DNA from: CAVVEQ01 sp963828855
GTDB lineage: Bacteria; Chloroflexota; Anaerolineae; Anaerolineales; Anaerolineaceae
Direction: 5' to 3'
Length of the DNA stretch: 64,000 bases
Assembly (NCBI GenBank): GCA_963828855.1
Contig: CAWHGB010000002.1
Coordinates: 186,001-250,000, forward strand
This document shows positions 19,027-28,744 of this stretch, piece after piece. Below the pieces are notes generated by a model. It had not been told where the DNA came from and did not search any database. It was given only the letters and a program-made list of their open reading frames with translations. How positions within the stretch are numbered: position 1 is the first letter of the stretch; each line of letters begins with the position of its first letter. Made by a program: the position numbers and the translations under genes.

Positions 19027-20608
19027 GGAGAGCCGCTGGTTGGTCGTATTCATTCTGGTCGTGATTCTACTCACGACTCTTCCATATTTTATTGGTTATC
19101 TGCGTCAAACCCCGGATTGGCGCTTTTCGGGTCTGTTCTTCAGTATCACCGATAGCAATTCCTACCTGGCGAAAATGCTTAGGGGAGCATCAGGGGATTG
19201 GTTGTTCCGGACTCCCTACACAACGTATCCTCAACGTGGAGTGCTCGCTTTTCTACCATATTTGTTGTTAGGGAAACTGAGCGCTGCACCAGGACAATAC
19301 GATCAATTGATCGTCCTATTTCAGTTATTCCGCATTACAGGGATCGCATTCTTGATCTGGTCGATCTACCGTTTCATATCAAGATTTGTAGTTTCTATTT
19401 TTCTGAGGCGATTTGGCATTTTCCTGGCTGTGTGGGGTGGGGGACTGGGTTGGTTGGTTGTCATCGGTCTCAATTCTATATGGCAGAATCGTCTTCCAGT
19501 AGAGTTTTACTCTCCCGAGTCTTTTGGTTTTTTATCATTCCTGGGAATACCGCATATACTATTTTCCCGCGCTCTATTATTTCTAGGGCTTGAGGGTTTT
19601 CTCTTCTCAGGTCCGTGTCGTGGTAATTACAAACAATCAACAATTTTTCTGATTCCCTGGTTCATGATAGGTTTCTTCCAACCAATTTCTCTGCTGACCG
19701 TGTGGGCTATTCTTGCATGGTTCCTATTATTTTTGTTTCTTTTCCGCAGAAGACTTCGATTTGAAGACCCGGGAATTCTGCACCGTTATTTTGTCAATGC
19801 AGCCTGGATCGCGGTGGTGACAATTCCCTTCCTGGTTTATAACTATATCGCTTTCAGGGTAGATCCGATACTGGTTTCCTGGTTGAGTCAAAATATTCTT
19901 ACCTCGCCACCAATCCAGGATTATTTTTTCGCCTTTGTGCTCATCCTGCCGTTTGCAGTATTTGGACTGTTCGTTCTTTGGCGGAAAAAAATTGAGCATT
20001 TCCTTTTTTTTGGGATCTCGATTGTTTTATTCCCATTCTTGGCGTATTTTCCGATTCCAATTCAGCGCAGGTTACCAGAGGGAATTTGGATAATGCTGAT
20101 CGTTACCGCCCTCATCGGTATTTCGACGATGGGAAGGAAATGGAAGAATTTTTCAGTTATATCTTTGACCCTTGGGTCTCTCACAAGTTTAATGATTCTC
20201 ATTGGAGCGATACAGAGTGTGGTAACTCCAATGCCTCCAAGATTCATCTCCAATAAGGAACTCGAAGCTATACGAATCCTTCAATCACCAGAATTCAACG
20301 ACGCCCATGTTCTTGCGTCATTTGATGAATCCAACCGGCTAGCTGCCTGGGTTCCCGTTTTTCTCCTCACCGGGCTTGGACCCGAGAGCACAAATTTGAG
20401 TGTAATTTCCCCCAAGATCGACCGATTTTTTCAAAATCGAATGTCCGACAGTGAGGAGATAGAATTCCTGGATGAATTTGGGATCGATCTGGTTTTCTAT
20501 GGTCCCGAGGAGCGTAAACTGGGCACCTGGGATGGTAGTTCGAGGGCAAACCTGATTCAAATACTTAATAATGCTGATTATGAAATCTATTCTGTGAACA
20601 GAGAGTGA
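19013..20608 (+). CDS. GT-C-like polytopic membrane protein
   Basis: About 531 residues with ten or more membrane helices, a paralogue of the gene at 15367: FSGLFFSITDSNSYLAKMLRG near the N-terminus, GDWLFRTPYTTYPQRG, PESFGFLSFLGIPHILFSRA, PIQRRLPEG, and a C-terminal soluble part with DAHVLASFDESNRLAAWVP. I start at ATG 19013, which overlaps the end of the YfhO gene; a TTG at 18995 is possible. Probably a sugar transferase acting outside the membrane; the substrate is unknown. Confidence 0.65.
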   Translation: MIARKESRWLVVFILVVILLTTLPYFIGYLRQTPDWRFSGLFFSITDSNSYLAKMLRGASGDWLFRTPYTTYPQRGVLAFLPYLLLGKLSAAPGQYDQLIVLFQLFRITGIAFLIWSIYRFISRFVVSIFLRRFGIFLAVWGGGLGWLVVIGLNSIWQNRLPVEFYSPESFGFLSFLGIPHILFSRALLFLGLEGFLFSGPCRGNYKQSTIFLIPWFMIGFFQPISLLTVWAILAWFLLFLFLFRRRLRFEDPGILHRYFVNAAWIAVVTIPFLVYNYIAFRVDPILVSWLSQNILTSPPIQDYFFAFVLILPFAVFGLFVLWRKKIEHFLFFGISIVLFPFLAYFPIPIQRRLPEGIWIMLIVTALIGISTMGRKWKNFSVISLTLGSLTSLMILIGAIQSVVTPMPPRFISNKELEAIRILQSPEFNDAHVLASFDESNRLAAWVPVFLLTGLGPESTNLSVISPKIDRFFQNRMSDSEEIEFLDEFGIDLVFYGPEERKLGTWDGSSRANLIQILNNADYEIYSVNRE

Positions 20609-20618
20609 CGATTCGAGG

Positions 20619-22969
20619 ATGAAAAGTTCTGCTTTCAACCGGTTAATTATCCTCTTCGTGATAATTAGCCCATTCTTTTTTTTCATTTTCCCAACTTTGG
20701 GAGGTAAAACCTTATTCTGGGGAGTTTCCTCCCTCCAATTCATTCCCTGGCGTAGCTTCGCCATGGTTTCGATGTTCCAAGGTCAAATTCCTTTCCTGAA
20801 CCCCTACAACGGGTTGGGATCACCCCTACTTGCCAATTACCAATTGGGTTTCTTCTATCCACTCAATTGGATCCAGGTCCCTTTTTTTCTTATCGGCGGG
20901 ATTCAAGGTATTGCCTCTAGTTACAACTTACTTGTTCCGCTGCATCTCGCACTTGCTGCTGCAGGGATGATCCTTTTCTTGAGATCTATCAAATGCAGCA
21001 ATTCCGCGAGTGCTATTGGCGCTTTGGCTTTTTCCATGTGCAGTTACCTTATCGCCCGAATATCATTTTTTAGTATCATTTGGACGCTCACCTGGCTGCC
21101 CTGGATGTTTTTTACCATTACGCAAGTCATTTCCATTGTTACTGAGGGTTCTTTTAGTTTAAGAAAAACCTGGTGGAAGTTTTTATCTTTCATCGCCGTT
21201 TTCACGCTCCTCCTCCTGGCAGGGCATGCCCAGACAGCCTGGTATGCGATTTTGATAACTGCTGGTTGGAGCTTATTGTACGGATTTCACCTGAAAAAAT
21301 GGAAGGGTATGCTTGTATCCTTGGGTTTTTTCCTCATCGGAGGATCCGTTGCCGCACTGGTCTCGGCTGCCCAGCTTTTTCCCACGTGGGAATATTTGCA
21401 GCAATCACATCGGGCTTCTTCAATAGCCTACGACTATGCCATGACCTATTCATTTTGGCCTTGGAGATTGATCACCTTTATCCTGCCGAATTTTTTTGGA
21501 AATCCAGGAAACGGATCTTTTTGGGGTTACGGGAATTACTGGGAAGATGCTTGTTACTTGGGATTGATCCCATTCTTCCTTGCAATTTATGCCGGTTTTA
21601 ACCACAAACGGATTTCAATAGAAAAATCCCCACAACATCTGGCTATTCTCTATTTTGGTTTGGTGGCGATTCTCTCGGTTACGCTTGCGTTGGGGAAGAA
21701 CACCCCTTTGTTTGGTTTTTTATATCAGAATATTCCATCCTTCAATATGTTCCAGGCTCCTTCACGCTGGATCATTCTTACCTGTTTTTCCCTGGCGATT
21801 TTATCGGCTATCGGGTTCGATCTCTTCTACAAAGCAGGCAATTGGCAGCGGAAGAGGATCATTTTATTTATGGTTTTATTTACAGCGGTGATCATAGCGG
21901 GCGGTGTAACCATGATCATCCTTCCGGATATCCCGAAAACCATGTCCATTTCCCTGATAAGGGCAGGTGTTATTGGATTCTGCTCAATGCTATTGTTGAT
22001 CCTGATTCCCAATGGATCAAAAGATGGAAAATTGCTGTGGGTGGTATCTGGGATGATTTTTATCACCGCTATTGATCTCTGGACAAATGGTTATTTGCTA
22101 AATCCATTCACCAGTACGGCTATCTATAAGAATCAAGGAATAGGAAAAATCACAGCACTAACGGAACCGAGAGCATACGTCAATCCCGGGGGATGAATAC
22201 GATTTGAAATTCAGTAGATTCTTCAGAACGCACGATTTCCGTCCAATTGAGAACTGGGATAATCTGCGATCTGTTAACCTTCCCAATATTAATATTTTGG
22301 CGGAAATCCCATACGTGAACAATTTTGATCCACTCGTCCCTGCCTCCTATCAGGCCTTGATGCAGCAGCTTGAAAGAGCCAACAATGCTACACTTGTCCG
22401 ATGGCTTCGGCATCTAAATGTAGGTATGATCGAACGAATGGATATCGAATCGACACTTGGAATAAAATACCAGTCTGTTGCGGATAGCCGTTTTATACAC
22501 GCATACCGATGCGTTGGAAAGAACCCGAGCGGTGGATTAGAACAGCTTTCTCTGAATGATGTGGGAAATATTGATCCTGACCATCCAGTTTTTACCATGG
22601 CAGCCGAAAACCAAATTATCGCCGATGGATGCGAGCCTGATCAGGATTGGAAATTGGTATCTCTTTCGAGTTTCTTTTTCTTCAATAAATGTGGATTTCA
22701 CAAGCGAAAACCAATCCTGGATCGAAATCGCGATGATCTGGTACCCTGGCTGGAATGCCTACCTTGATGGCTCACGTATCGAAGTGAGTAAGGTCAATGG
22801 AATCCTGATAGGTGCCGAAGTTTTGCCAGGGAACCACCAACTATTATTGAAATTTGAGCCAGCATCTTCTTGGGTTGGTTTTGCTATTTCATTCAGTACA
22901 ATGATTATTCTCGTCTTTTTACAGTGGTTGTGTACACGAGGCGATCAAAGCGAGACATTCAATGAGTAA
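20619..22969 (+). CDS. YfhO family membrane protein, frame interrupted twice
   Basis: Three frames make one protein of about 783 residues. The N-terminal part has the YfhO pattern GQIPFLNPYNGLGSPLLANY and LGFFYPLNWIQVPF, followed by about twelve helices. The soluble part continues after a frame change at the G5 run 22188-22192 (NPG then DEYDLKFSRFF), and again at the T5 run 22675-22679, after which the family end SWIEIAMIWYPGWNAYLDGS appears. Both junctions are single bases in homopolymers, so the gene is probably intact. The stop overlaps the MoxR start by eight bases. Confidence 0.75.
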
Positions 22970-23924
22970 ACAAATCAAAGAGTTTAATATTCCTGAATTT
23001 TCCGGAAAGATCATCGATAACCTTGAGAAAGTCATTATCGGAAAAAGGGAAAAACTGGAACTTGCCCTGATCACCCTCCTTTGTGATGGACATCTCCTCA
23101 TCGAGGATATCCCCGGTGTCGGAAAAACCATGCTTGCCCGCAGCCTGGCAATAACACTCGGAATGAATTTCAGCCGCATTCAATTCACGCCGGATATGCT
23201 CCCCGGGGATATCACCGGAGTCTCTATCTTCAACCAGCAGACCCGAAATTTTGAGTTTCGTCCTGGACCGATCATCTCGAATATAGTACTCGCCGATGAG
23301 ATCAATCGAGCCTCTCCTAAAACCCAATCAGCCCTTCTGGAGGCGATGGAAGAAAAACAAGTCTCCGTAGATGGTGTGACCCATCCTTTGGCCAAGCCTT
23401 TCATGGTCATGGCTACCCAAAATCCAATTGAATATGAAGGTACCTATCCGTTGCCAGAAGCGCAGATGGATCGCTTCTTTATGAAAATCGATCTTGGTTA
23501 CCCGCTATTATTGGAGGAGATGACGATCATCTCCAACCAGCAATACCACCATCCAATTGAATCCCTCGAATCAGTTTCCACTTTGAAGGAGATCATATCA
23601 GCCTGCGAAAAAGTAAAAACGGTGCATGTATCCAAATTCGTTGAAAAATACATCGTATTATTGGTGCGCGCCACCCGTCATCACGAATCTGTATACTTGG
23701 GTGCCAGCCCAAGGGGAAGCATCAATCTATATAAAGCCGGGCAAGCGTGGGCAGCGATCCAAGGAAGGGATTTTGTGCTTCCAGATGACATCAAGAGAAT
23801 CGCTCTTCCGGTGTTATCCCACAGGTTGGTCGTCAAACCCTCCGCCCGTATCCATAATCTGAGTACAGAAAATATTGTTAAGGAAATCATTAACTCGGTT
23901 GATATTCCCACCCAAACAGATTGA
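22962..23924 (+). CDS. MoxR family AAA ATPase
   Basis: 320 residues, typical for MoxR. Walker A IEDIPGVGKTMLAR, Walker B VLADEINRASPKTQSALLEA, sensor 1 MATQNPIEYEGTYPLPEAQ and the C-terminal GASPRGSINLYKA are all present. MoxR ATPases act as chaperones for protein complexes and nearly always pair with a DUF58 protein, as here. It overlaps the upstream YfhO gene. Confidence 0.95.
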   Translation: MSKQIKEFNIPEFSGKIIDNLEKVIIGKREKLELALITLLCDGHLLIEDIPGVGKTMLARSLAITLGMNFSRIQFTPDMLPGDITGVSIFNQQTRNFEFRPGPIISNIVLADEINRASPKTQSALLEAMEEKQVSVDGVTHPLAKPFMVMATQNPIEYEGTYPLPEAQMDRFFMKIDLGYPLLLEEMTIISNQQYHHPIESLESVSTLKEIISACEKVKTVHVSKFVEKYIVLLVRATRHHESVYLGASPRGSINLYKAGQAWAAIQGRDFVLPDDIKRIALPVLSHRLVVKPSARIHNLSTENIVKEIINSVDIPTQTD

Positions 23925-23932
23925 ATCGTTGC

Positions 23933-25204
23933 ATGAAAGTTCAACGCAATTTATGGTATGCGCTTGCATTCTCGCTAGGCCTAATTATCCTGGATGTATT
24001 TTTTCACCAAATCATTCTTCAAAGACTCGCGGTTCTGATTGGCATTACGATGGTGTTCGGCTTCGCATGGTCAGTATTTTCCCTTCGGGGAATTCAGTTT
24101 ACAAGAAGTAGTAAATTTTCGCGATATGAATGTGGAGAAATATTTGAAGAGAATTACGAATTGATAAATAAATCCATCCTGCCAAAACTCTGGATCCGGG
24201 TGGAAGATCTTAGCAGGCTGCCCTCCAAACCCGCTTCCAGATCGATTACCCAGATTCGACCTCACACATCTCTTTATTTCCAATCTCTTATGGTTCTTTC
24301 CCGGCGTGGAGAATTCCCTTTAGGTCCCACTCTACTTTTTTCAGGTGATCCATTCGGTTTTTTCACCCAGACTAAGGTATTTAACGCAATTAACACCATT
24401 CTCGTTTTGCCACTGATCTTCGCGATGGAAAAGGATTGGAGTCCGAAGGGTGATCTTTCCGGGGGTAGGGCACATCGGGAACTAAAATCCCAATCGTCTC
24501 TTAATGCCACCACGGTAAGAGATTATCAACCAGGGGATGCACTGAATAAAATTCATTGGAAGACAAGCATTCGTACTCAAAAATTGATGGTTAAAGAATT
24601 TGAACAAGACCCGCTTTCCAATATCTGGATAATTATTGATGGGAATGGGTCAGAGTATTGCTCGATTGAATCTGAATCCAAGTCTGATCTTTTATTACCA
24701 CGCGACGCGCTCCACTATCAGTCTAAGCCAAATTTACCAAAGGATGATTTTGAATACGCTGTTAGTGTCTCCGCCACATACGTAGATTATTTCACCAGAG
24801 TGGGAAGAGGAGTCGGGCTTCTCTTTTCTGGGGAAGAATTGGTCTCGATCGTTCCAGAAAAGGGAACCAGACAGCGAACTATTCTGCTGGAAGCTCTTTC
24901 CTATATTCGACCCAATAAGCAGGAACAACTTTCCGGTGTTCTCCAATCTCATTCTGCAAGAATTACCAAAGGGAATTCATTGATCGTGATCACTCCTGCG
25001 ACCGGGGAGGATCTCGTAAGCGCTTTGAATTACCAAGCCCGAAAAGGGATAAGCATTTTACTGGTAGTTATCGATCCGCATTCGTTCGGTCGCAATTCAG
25101 AGACTGGACCCATTTTCTCTTCTATACACGATACTGGGATTGCCACTCTACTGGTTCAGTACGGGGATGACTTAGGGAAAGTGTTGGCAGAAGCGTTAGG
25201 GTAA
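23933..25204 (+). CDS. DUF58 domain protein (MoxR partner)
   Basis: About 423 residues. Two N-terminal membrane helices (about 10-45) are followed by a beta-rich part and the DUF58 hallmark DYQPGDALNKIHWKTSIRT near residue 200; the vWA-like C-terminus includes NIWIIIDGNGSEY. Together with MoxR it forms a membrane-linked module whose target is unknown; the neighbours here point to cell-envelope sugars. I start at ATG 23933; a TTG at 23921 overlapping the MoxR stop is the alternative. Confidence 0.85.
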   Translation: MKVQRNLWYALAFSLGLIILDVFFHQIILQRLAVLIGITMVFGFAWSVFSLRGIQFTRSSKFSRYECGEIFEENYELINKSILPKLWIRVEDLSRLPSKPASRSITQIRPHTSLYFQSLMVLSRRGEFPLGPTLLFSGDPFGFFTQTKVFNAINTILVLPLIFAMEKDWSPKGDLSGGRAHRELKSQSSLNATTVRDYQPGDALNKIHWKTSIRTQKLMVKEFEQDPLSNIWIIIDGNGSEYCSIESESKSDLLLPRDALHYQSKPNLPKDDFEYAVSVSATYVDYFTRVGRGVGLLFSGEELVSIVPEKGTRQRTILLEALSYIRPNKQEQLSGVLQSHSARITKGNSLIVITPATGEDLVSALNYQARKGISILLVVIDPHSFGRNSETGPIFSSIHDTGIATLLVQYGDDLGKVLAEALG

Positions 25205-25220
25205 AAAATACCGGTACCAA

Positions 25221-25703
25221 TTAATGGCTGGTTGATATTCCCTTTAACAAATCACAAGCGTGCGGGAGCAGGGCTACAATCACTTTCAAATTTTCCACAG
25301 CCCCTTTAGGACTGCCTGGAAGGTTGATGATCAATTTTTGGTTTAGTATTCCAGCCGTTCCTCTTGAAAGAACCGATTTCGGGTTTTGTTTATAACTCTC
25401 GAGCAACATGAGGTAGGCGAGCGGGGCGGCTTCTTTTTCGATTATTTCCTTTGTGGCTTCGGGTGTCACATCCCGAATGGTGAAACCGGTTCCACCTGTA
25501 GTCAGAATAATATCCACCTCTTGAGTAAAGGCAAAGGACCGCATTTGGTCCTGGATTGCTGCTTTCTCGTCGGGCACAACCGTTCTTTTTTCCACAATCC
25601 ATCCGTTTTCTTCGACTAATTCCGCCAATTTAGGTCCGGAAAAATCTTCCCGTTTTCCATTAAAAACTCCGTCTGATACAGTGATAATACCGAACCTGAT
25701 CAT
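25221..25703 (-). CDS. moaB: Molybdenum cofactor biosynthesis protein MoaB/MogA
   Basis: About 160 residues of the MoaB/MogA family, which adenylylates molybdopterin before metal insertion. The key loops are visible: ITVSDGVFNGKREDFSGP, DIILTTGGTGFTIRDVTPEA (usually TTGGTGxxxRDxTPE), the LSRGTAGI segment (usually SRGxAG), and INLPGSPKGAVENL. It starts at ATG 25703 with an ATGA overlap on a CheY-like gene. The protein would support the molybdenum hydroxylases encoded 18 kb away. Confidence 0.9.
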   Translation of the reverse strand: MIRFGIITVSDGVFNGKREDFSGPKLAELVEENGWIVEKRTVVPDEKAAIQDQMRSFAFTQEVDIILTTGGTGFTIRDVTPEATKEIIEKEAAPLAYLMLLESYKQNPKSVLSRGTAGILNQKLIINLPGSPKGAVENLKVIVALLPHACDLLKGISTSH

Positions 25704-26077
25704 TTTTCCTCCGATCCGATAACTGATTTTAACCAATTGATCAATTCCGAGGGTACAAAGGGTTTCATCAGGAACTCATCCGCTCCGGCCATAAGACACT
25801 CCCGCCGCATTTCAAGTCCAGAGGTCATTAGTACCTTTGTCGGCCCCAAAATATCAAGAGATCGGATCTCTTCCAAGAATTCAATTCCGTCAATCTCACC
25901 TAGATGGACGTCCATGAATATGGCTGCGGGTTTTTCTTTGACGATCATCTCAATTATCAAGGGTTTTTGAAAATCTGAAGGAAAAAGAGAATGATAACCA
26001 TCCAGACTAAGGACCCGGCTCAATAAGGGTAACATGGTACGGTCATCTTCTAGTAACAGAACCTTGTTATTCTTCAC
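25700..26077 (-). CDS. Stand-alone CheY-like response regulator receiver
   Basis: 125 residues: only a receiver domain. The acidic pair is in KVLLLEDDRTM, the phosphoacceptor Asp in AIFMDVHLGEIDG, then MTSGLEM (Thr/Ser switch) and the conserved Lys in FLMKPFVP. No output domain and no kinase nearby. Its stop codon overlaps the moaB start (ATGA), so translation of the two is probably coupled. Confidence 0.9.
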   Translation of the reverse strand: MKNNKVLLLEDDRTMLPLLSRVLSLDGYHSLFPSDFQKPLIIEMIVKEKPAAIFMDVHLGEIDGIEFLEEIRSLDILGPTKVLMTSGLEMRRECLMAGADEFLMKPFVPSELINWLKSVIGSEEK

Positions 26078-26180
26078 TATTCCCCCGGAAATTCTTCATG
26101 AAACCGATCCTTAAAGATATCAAATTTATTATATTTACTCGATGATTATTACTAATATTTGAGAAATATTTTACGAATAG

Positions 26181-26254
26181 CGCCCCTGGTGAGACTTGAA
26201 CTCACAACCATCGGATTAGAAGTCCGGTGCTCTGTCCAATTGAGCTACAGGGGC
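26181..26254 (-). tRNA. tRNA-Arg (anticodon TCT)
   Basis: Read on the minus strand, GCCCCTG at the 5' end pairs with CAGGGGC at the 3' end. The D arm GCTC...GAGC, an anticodon arm with loop CTTCTAA (anticodon TCT), and the T arm GTGAG-TTCAAGT-CTCAC are all present. The discriminator is G and CCA is not encoded. The outermost anticodon-stem pair is a C-A mismatch. Decodes AGA/AGG arginine codons. Confidence 0.95.
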
Positions 26255-26407
26255 AATTATGATCGATTTTACCATCCACTGTCCCGAAAAGAAGATTACG
26301 GAAGGAAAGTGCGAATTCCATAGATGCTAAAGAGAAAGGAATCTGTGTAAACAATTATTTTTCAGGTAATATTATCAACAAAGGATTCGAATCGAAAGGA
26401 GTCGGTT

Positions 26408-26666
26408 ATGACCTCGGTGGATTGCGAGAGATTAAAACAAATACGGGATGATGCATATACTCAGCTCGTTTTGGTGCAGATCGAAGCCAAGGATCAATCA
26501 ACCAGAAAGGGATTCCTTGGCATTTTCAAATCATCGGAAAAAAAAGCGGAAACTGGATGCAAAACCTCTCACACAAGAGGAAATGGATATTCAGGCGAGG
26601 TTAGAGACCGCAAAGAAGAAATACGAAGATGCCAAAGCGAATTTCGAAAAGAATTGTAAAGGGTAA
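26408..26666 (+). CDS. Small charged coiled-coil protein, frame interrupted at an A8 run
   Basis: Two frames overlap across eight A bases at 26538-26545. Joined, they give about 86 residues: MTSVDCERLKQIRDDAYTQL, then QSTRKGFLGIFKSSEKK, and a highly charged helix with PLTQEEMDIQARLETAKKKY ending FEKNCKG. Most of it should be helical or coiled coil. A strong AAAGGAG ribosome site at 26394-26400 precedes the ATG, and a TAATAT at 26367-26372 could be its -10 box. No known family. Confidence 0.6.
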
Positions 26667-26675
26667 ATAGTTACT

Positions 26676-27110
26676 CTATGCTTGAAATGGGCGGATTCCT
26701 TTATAAACCTGGAATCCACCGAAAGTAAGCAGAATTTTACTTGCCGGCTGCTGGATCATTTCTGATAATTCGTTCGGGGAGAGGGGTTTATTTTCATTTG
26801 CCAGGAAAGTTCGAAAAACCGCATCCACCAGTGCTGTGTTGGTCGAAACAAAACCGGGTTCTTTAGCACAATGAGCGATCAAGGTGTGCTGAATACCATC
26901 CAGGGAATGGACTTCACCGGTTTCCTTGTCCACCCAATCGATTAACTTCTCAGTATCAGCATCCTCAAAGACTTCCTTGTGTTCCGGACAAAGGTAACTG
27001 ACCAGGAATATCCGCCAATCATTATCATTCGCCTTCCACCAATCAAAATCGATATGAAATGGGGAATCGGCAGTCGGTTTTATAATACTGAACTTTTTAA
27101 TTTCAGTCAT
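26676..27110 (-). CDS. Conserved-looking hypothetical protein
   Basis: About 144 residues from ATG 27110 (MTEIKKFSIIKPT). It is soluble and acidic. Notable parts are FHIDFDWWKANDNDWRIFLVSYLCPEH and a helical C-terminus (NKPLSPNELSEMIQQPASKI) ending FGGFQVYKGIRPFQA, which could be a small winged-helix unit. I do not recognise a family. It overlaps the end of the larger gene upstream by eight bases, so the two are translationally coupled. Confidence 0.6.
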   Translation of the reverse strand: MTEIKKFSIIKPTADSPFHIDFDWWKANDNDWRIFLVSYLCPEHKEVFEDADTEKLIDWVDKETGEVHSLDGIQHTLIAHCAKEPGFVSTNTALVDAVFRTFLANENKPLSPNELSEMIQQPASKILLTFGGFQVYKGIRPFQA

Positions 27111-28702
27111 TGGATGCATCCCCCGCAGAATCAGCATATCTGAAATAAAGGTTGCCAAGAGAATGGTACTTCTTTCCAGTCATCAAACCCTGAAGTATCA
27201 ATCCAGGAGAACATCTTCGCAACAAATTCATACAAGCGTACAACTCCTGGGCATGGATATGACCCTGAGGATTCAGTTTTGCGAGTTCTTGAACCATCAT
27301 ATCCAAAGCACTTTCCGGATTTCCTCTCTGTTTTCCGGATTTCCACATCGAATCGAGTGCATCCACATCCGGAATCGCGATAGCCATGCGCTCATCGAAT
27401 GTAGCAGTCACGATCTGTTTTAGCATCGCAAAGACGATTCCACCATCCGCACCGATCAAAGCAGTGCGAACCCACTCTTTATTTTGCCTGCGTTTCTCAA
27501 TATGAATTTGGATTTCGCCTGGCTTTATTCCGCGGGTCAATTTTACGATACTACCCGGAATCAGGCCATGCCGTTCGTACCAATCCCGAAGACCAAATAC
27601 ATATTTCGAAGGTCGCACCACCCAACCTGGAAATTTCTCTTCCGATTCAGGATCCAGAAAGGTAAATTGTATCCGTGGAGCTTCATCCGCCGTCGGGAAA
27701 AATGTTGATACCGTCCTGGATAACGGCAGCGTTCCTGCACGCCAATGTGGAAAGATCAGACTGATTTCGATCTCTTCAGGTGGGGTAGGTTGACTCAGGG
27801 TGGAATCTGAAAGTTCATCCTCCACAAGGTTTTCCAGCTCCTGCAAGTCGGGTTGGAATGCAATCCGGGTCGAAATCCTGTCGTCCGGGATTCAAGTACG
27901 GTGAGAGGTTCTGTACCCATTCCGGTTCAAGCCGCCGTAAAAACCAAAGTGTTTCGCCAGTGGGTCCGACCTCGTCAAACCGGTTATCCTCCTGGAGGGC
28001 GTAATCCATGGAAAATTCAACCAACCGTTTGTTGACGTTAGGGGGAATTTCCACCTGTTCGATCAGCTTTTCCGTGGGAAGCGGACCACCCTCGACCTCC
28101 TCCAGGATCGCCTCTGATAAATTCAAATGCCCCTGGTTGATATCGATCAATAGAGATTTGGGGAAATAACATCCCGCGATCCTGACTAAATCAGGGTCGG
28201 TTTCCAAAGCTTCGGTTAATTTTTCACGAATTAACCCACCAAATTGGTCGAGGATAATGTCTTTGGTTCATTTGCATCGTCATCTTCCTGCGCTTCGACC
28301 GGGTCATTCAATTTATGTAATTCAAGCTGGCTGGCAAATTGACGAACTATATTATTTCCAAAATCCACTTCAATCACCGAAAAATCACCGATCTGGGGGT
28401 TGTAACCAGGACGCGAAGAAATGACTTTACCTTTGCTCCACTCCAACGCCGGAAAACTTAGCACCTGACCTGGAGTAAAGGTGTCTTTGGGTCGATAGAA
28501 GGTTGCTTCCTTACCCTGTTTCCGCTTGAATGCTTCTTTTTCTTTTCGAATTCGGTCAAGGAGCAGAGGTTCTAACAATTGATCGATTGTCTGAGGTTCT
28601 TCGAGTTCCATCAAATCGATTGTAAAGAAATTCCAGATCGTCCTGGGTTATTTGAAACTCGTTCCAATAGGTTGGGGGGAAGATTTGATGCAATTCACTC
28701 AT
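27103..28702 (-). CDS. Large hypothetical protein, frame interrupted three times
   Basis: Three long frames plus a short N-terminal one (MSELHQIFPPTYWNEFQITQ from ATG 28702) give about 533 residues. The frame changes fall at an AAA run 28613-28615, a TTT run 28262-28264 (giving NEPKDIILDQFGG) and near 27850 (giving DCIQPDLQELENL). Early on there is a KOW/SH3-like segment (FTPGQVLSFPALEWSKGKVI). The centre has helical EKLIEQVEIPPNVNKRL, and the C-terminal half has WERHGLIPGS-type (YERHGLIPGS) and IEKRRQNKEW segments. No domain I can name. It is the first gene of a pair with the gene at 26676. Confidence 0.55.
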
Positions 28703-28744
28703 CTATCGTCCGATACTAAAAATTATACCTTATCCACCATTGAT

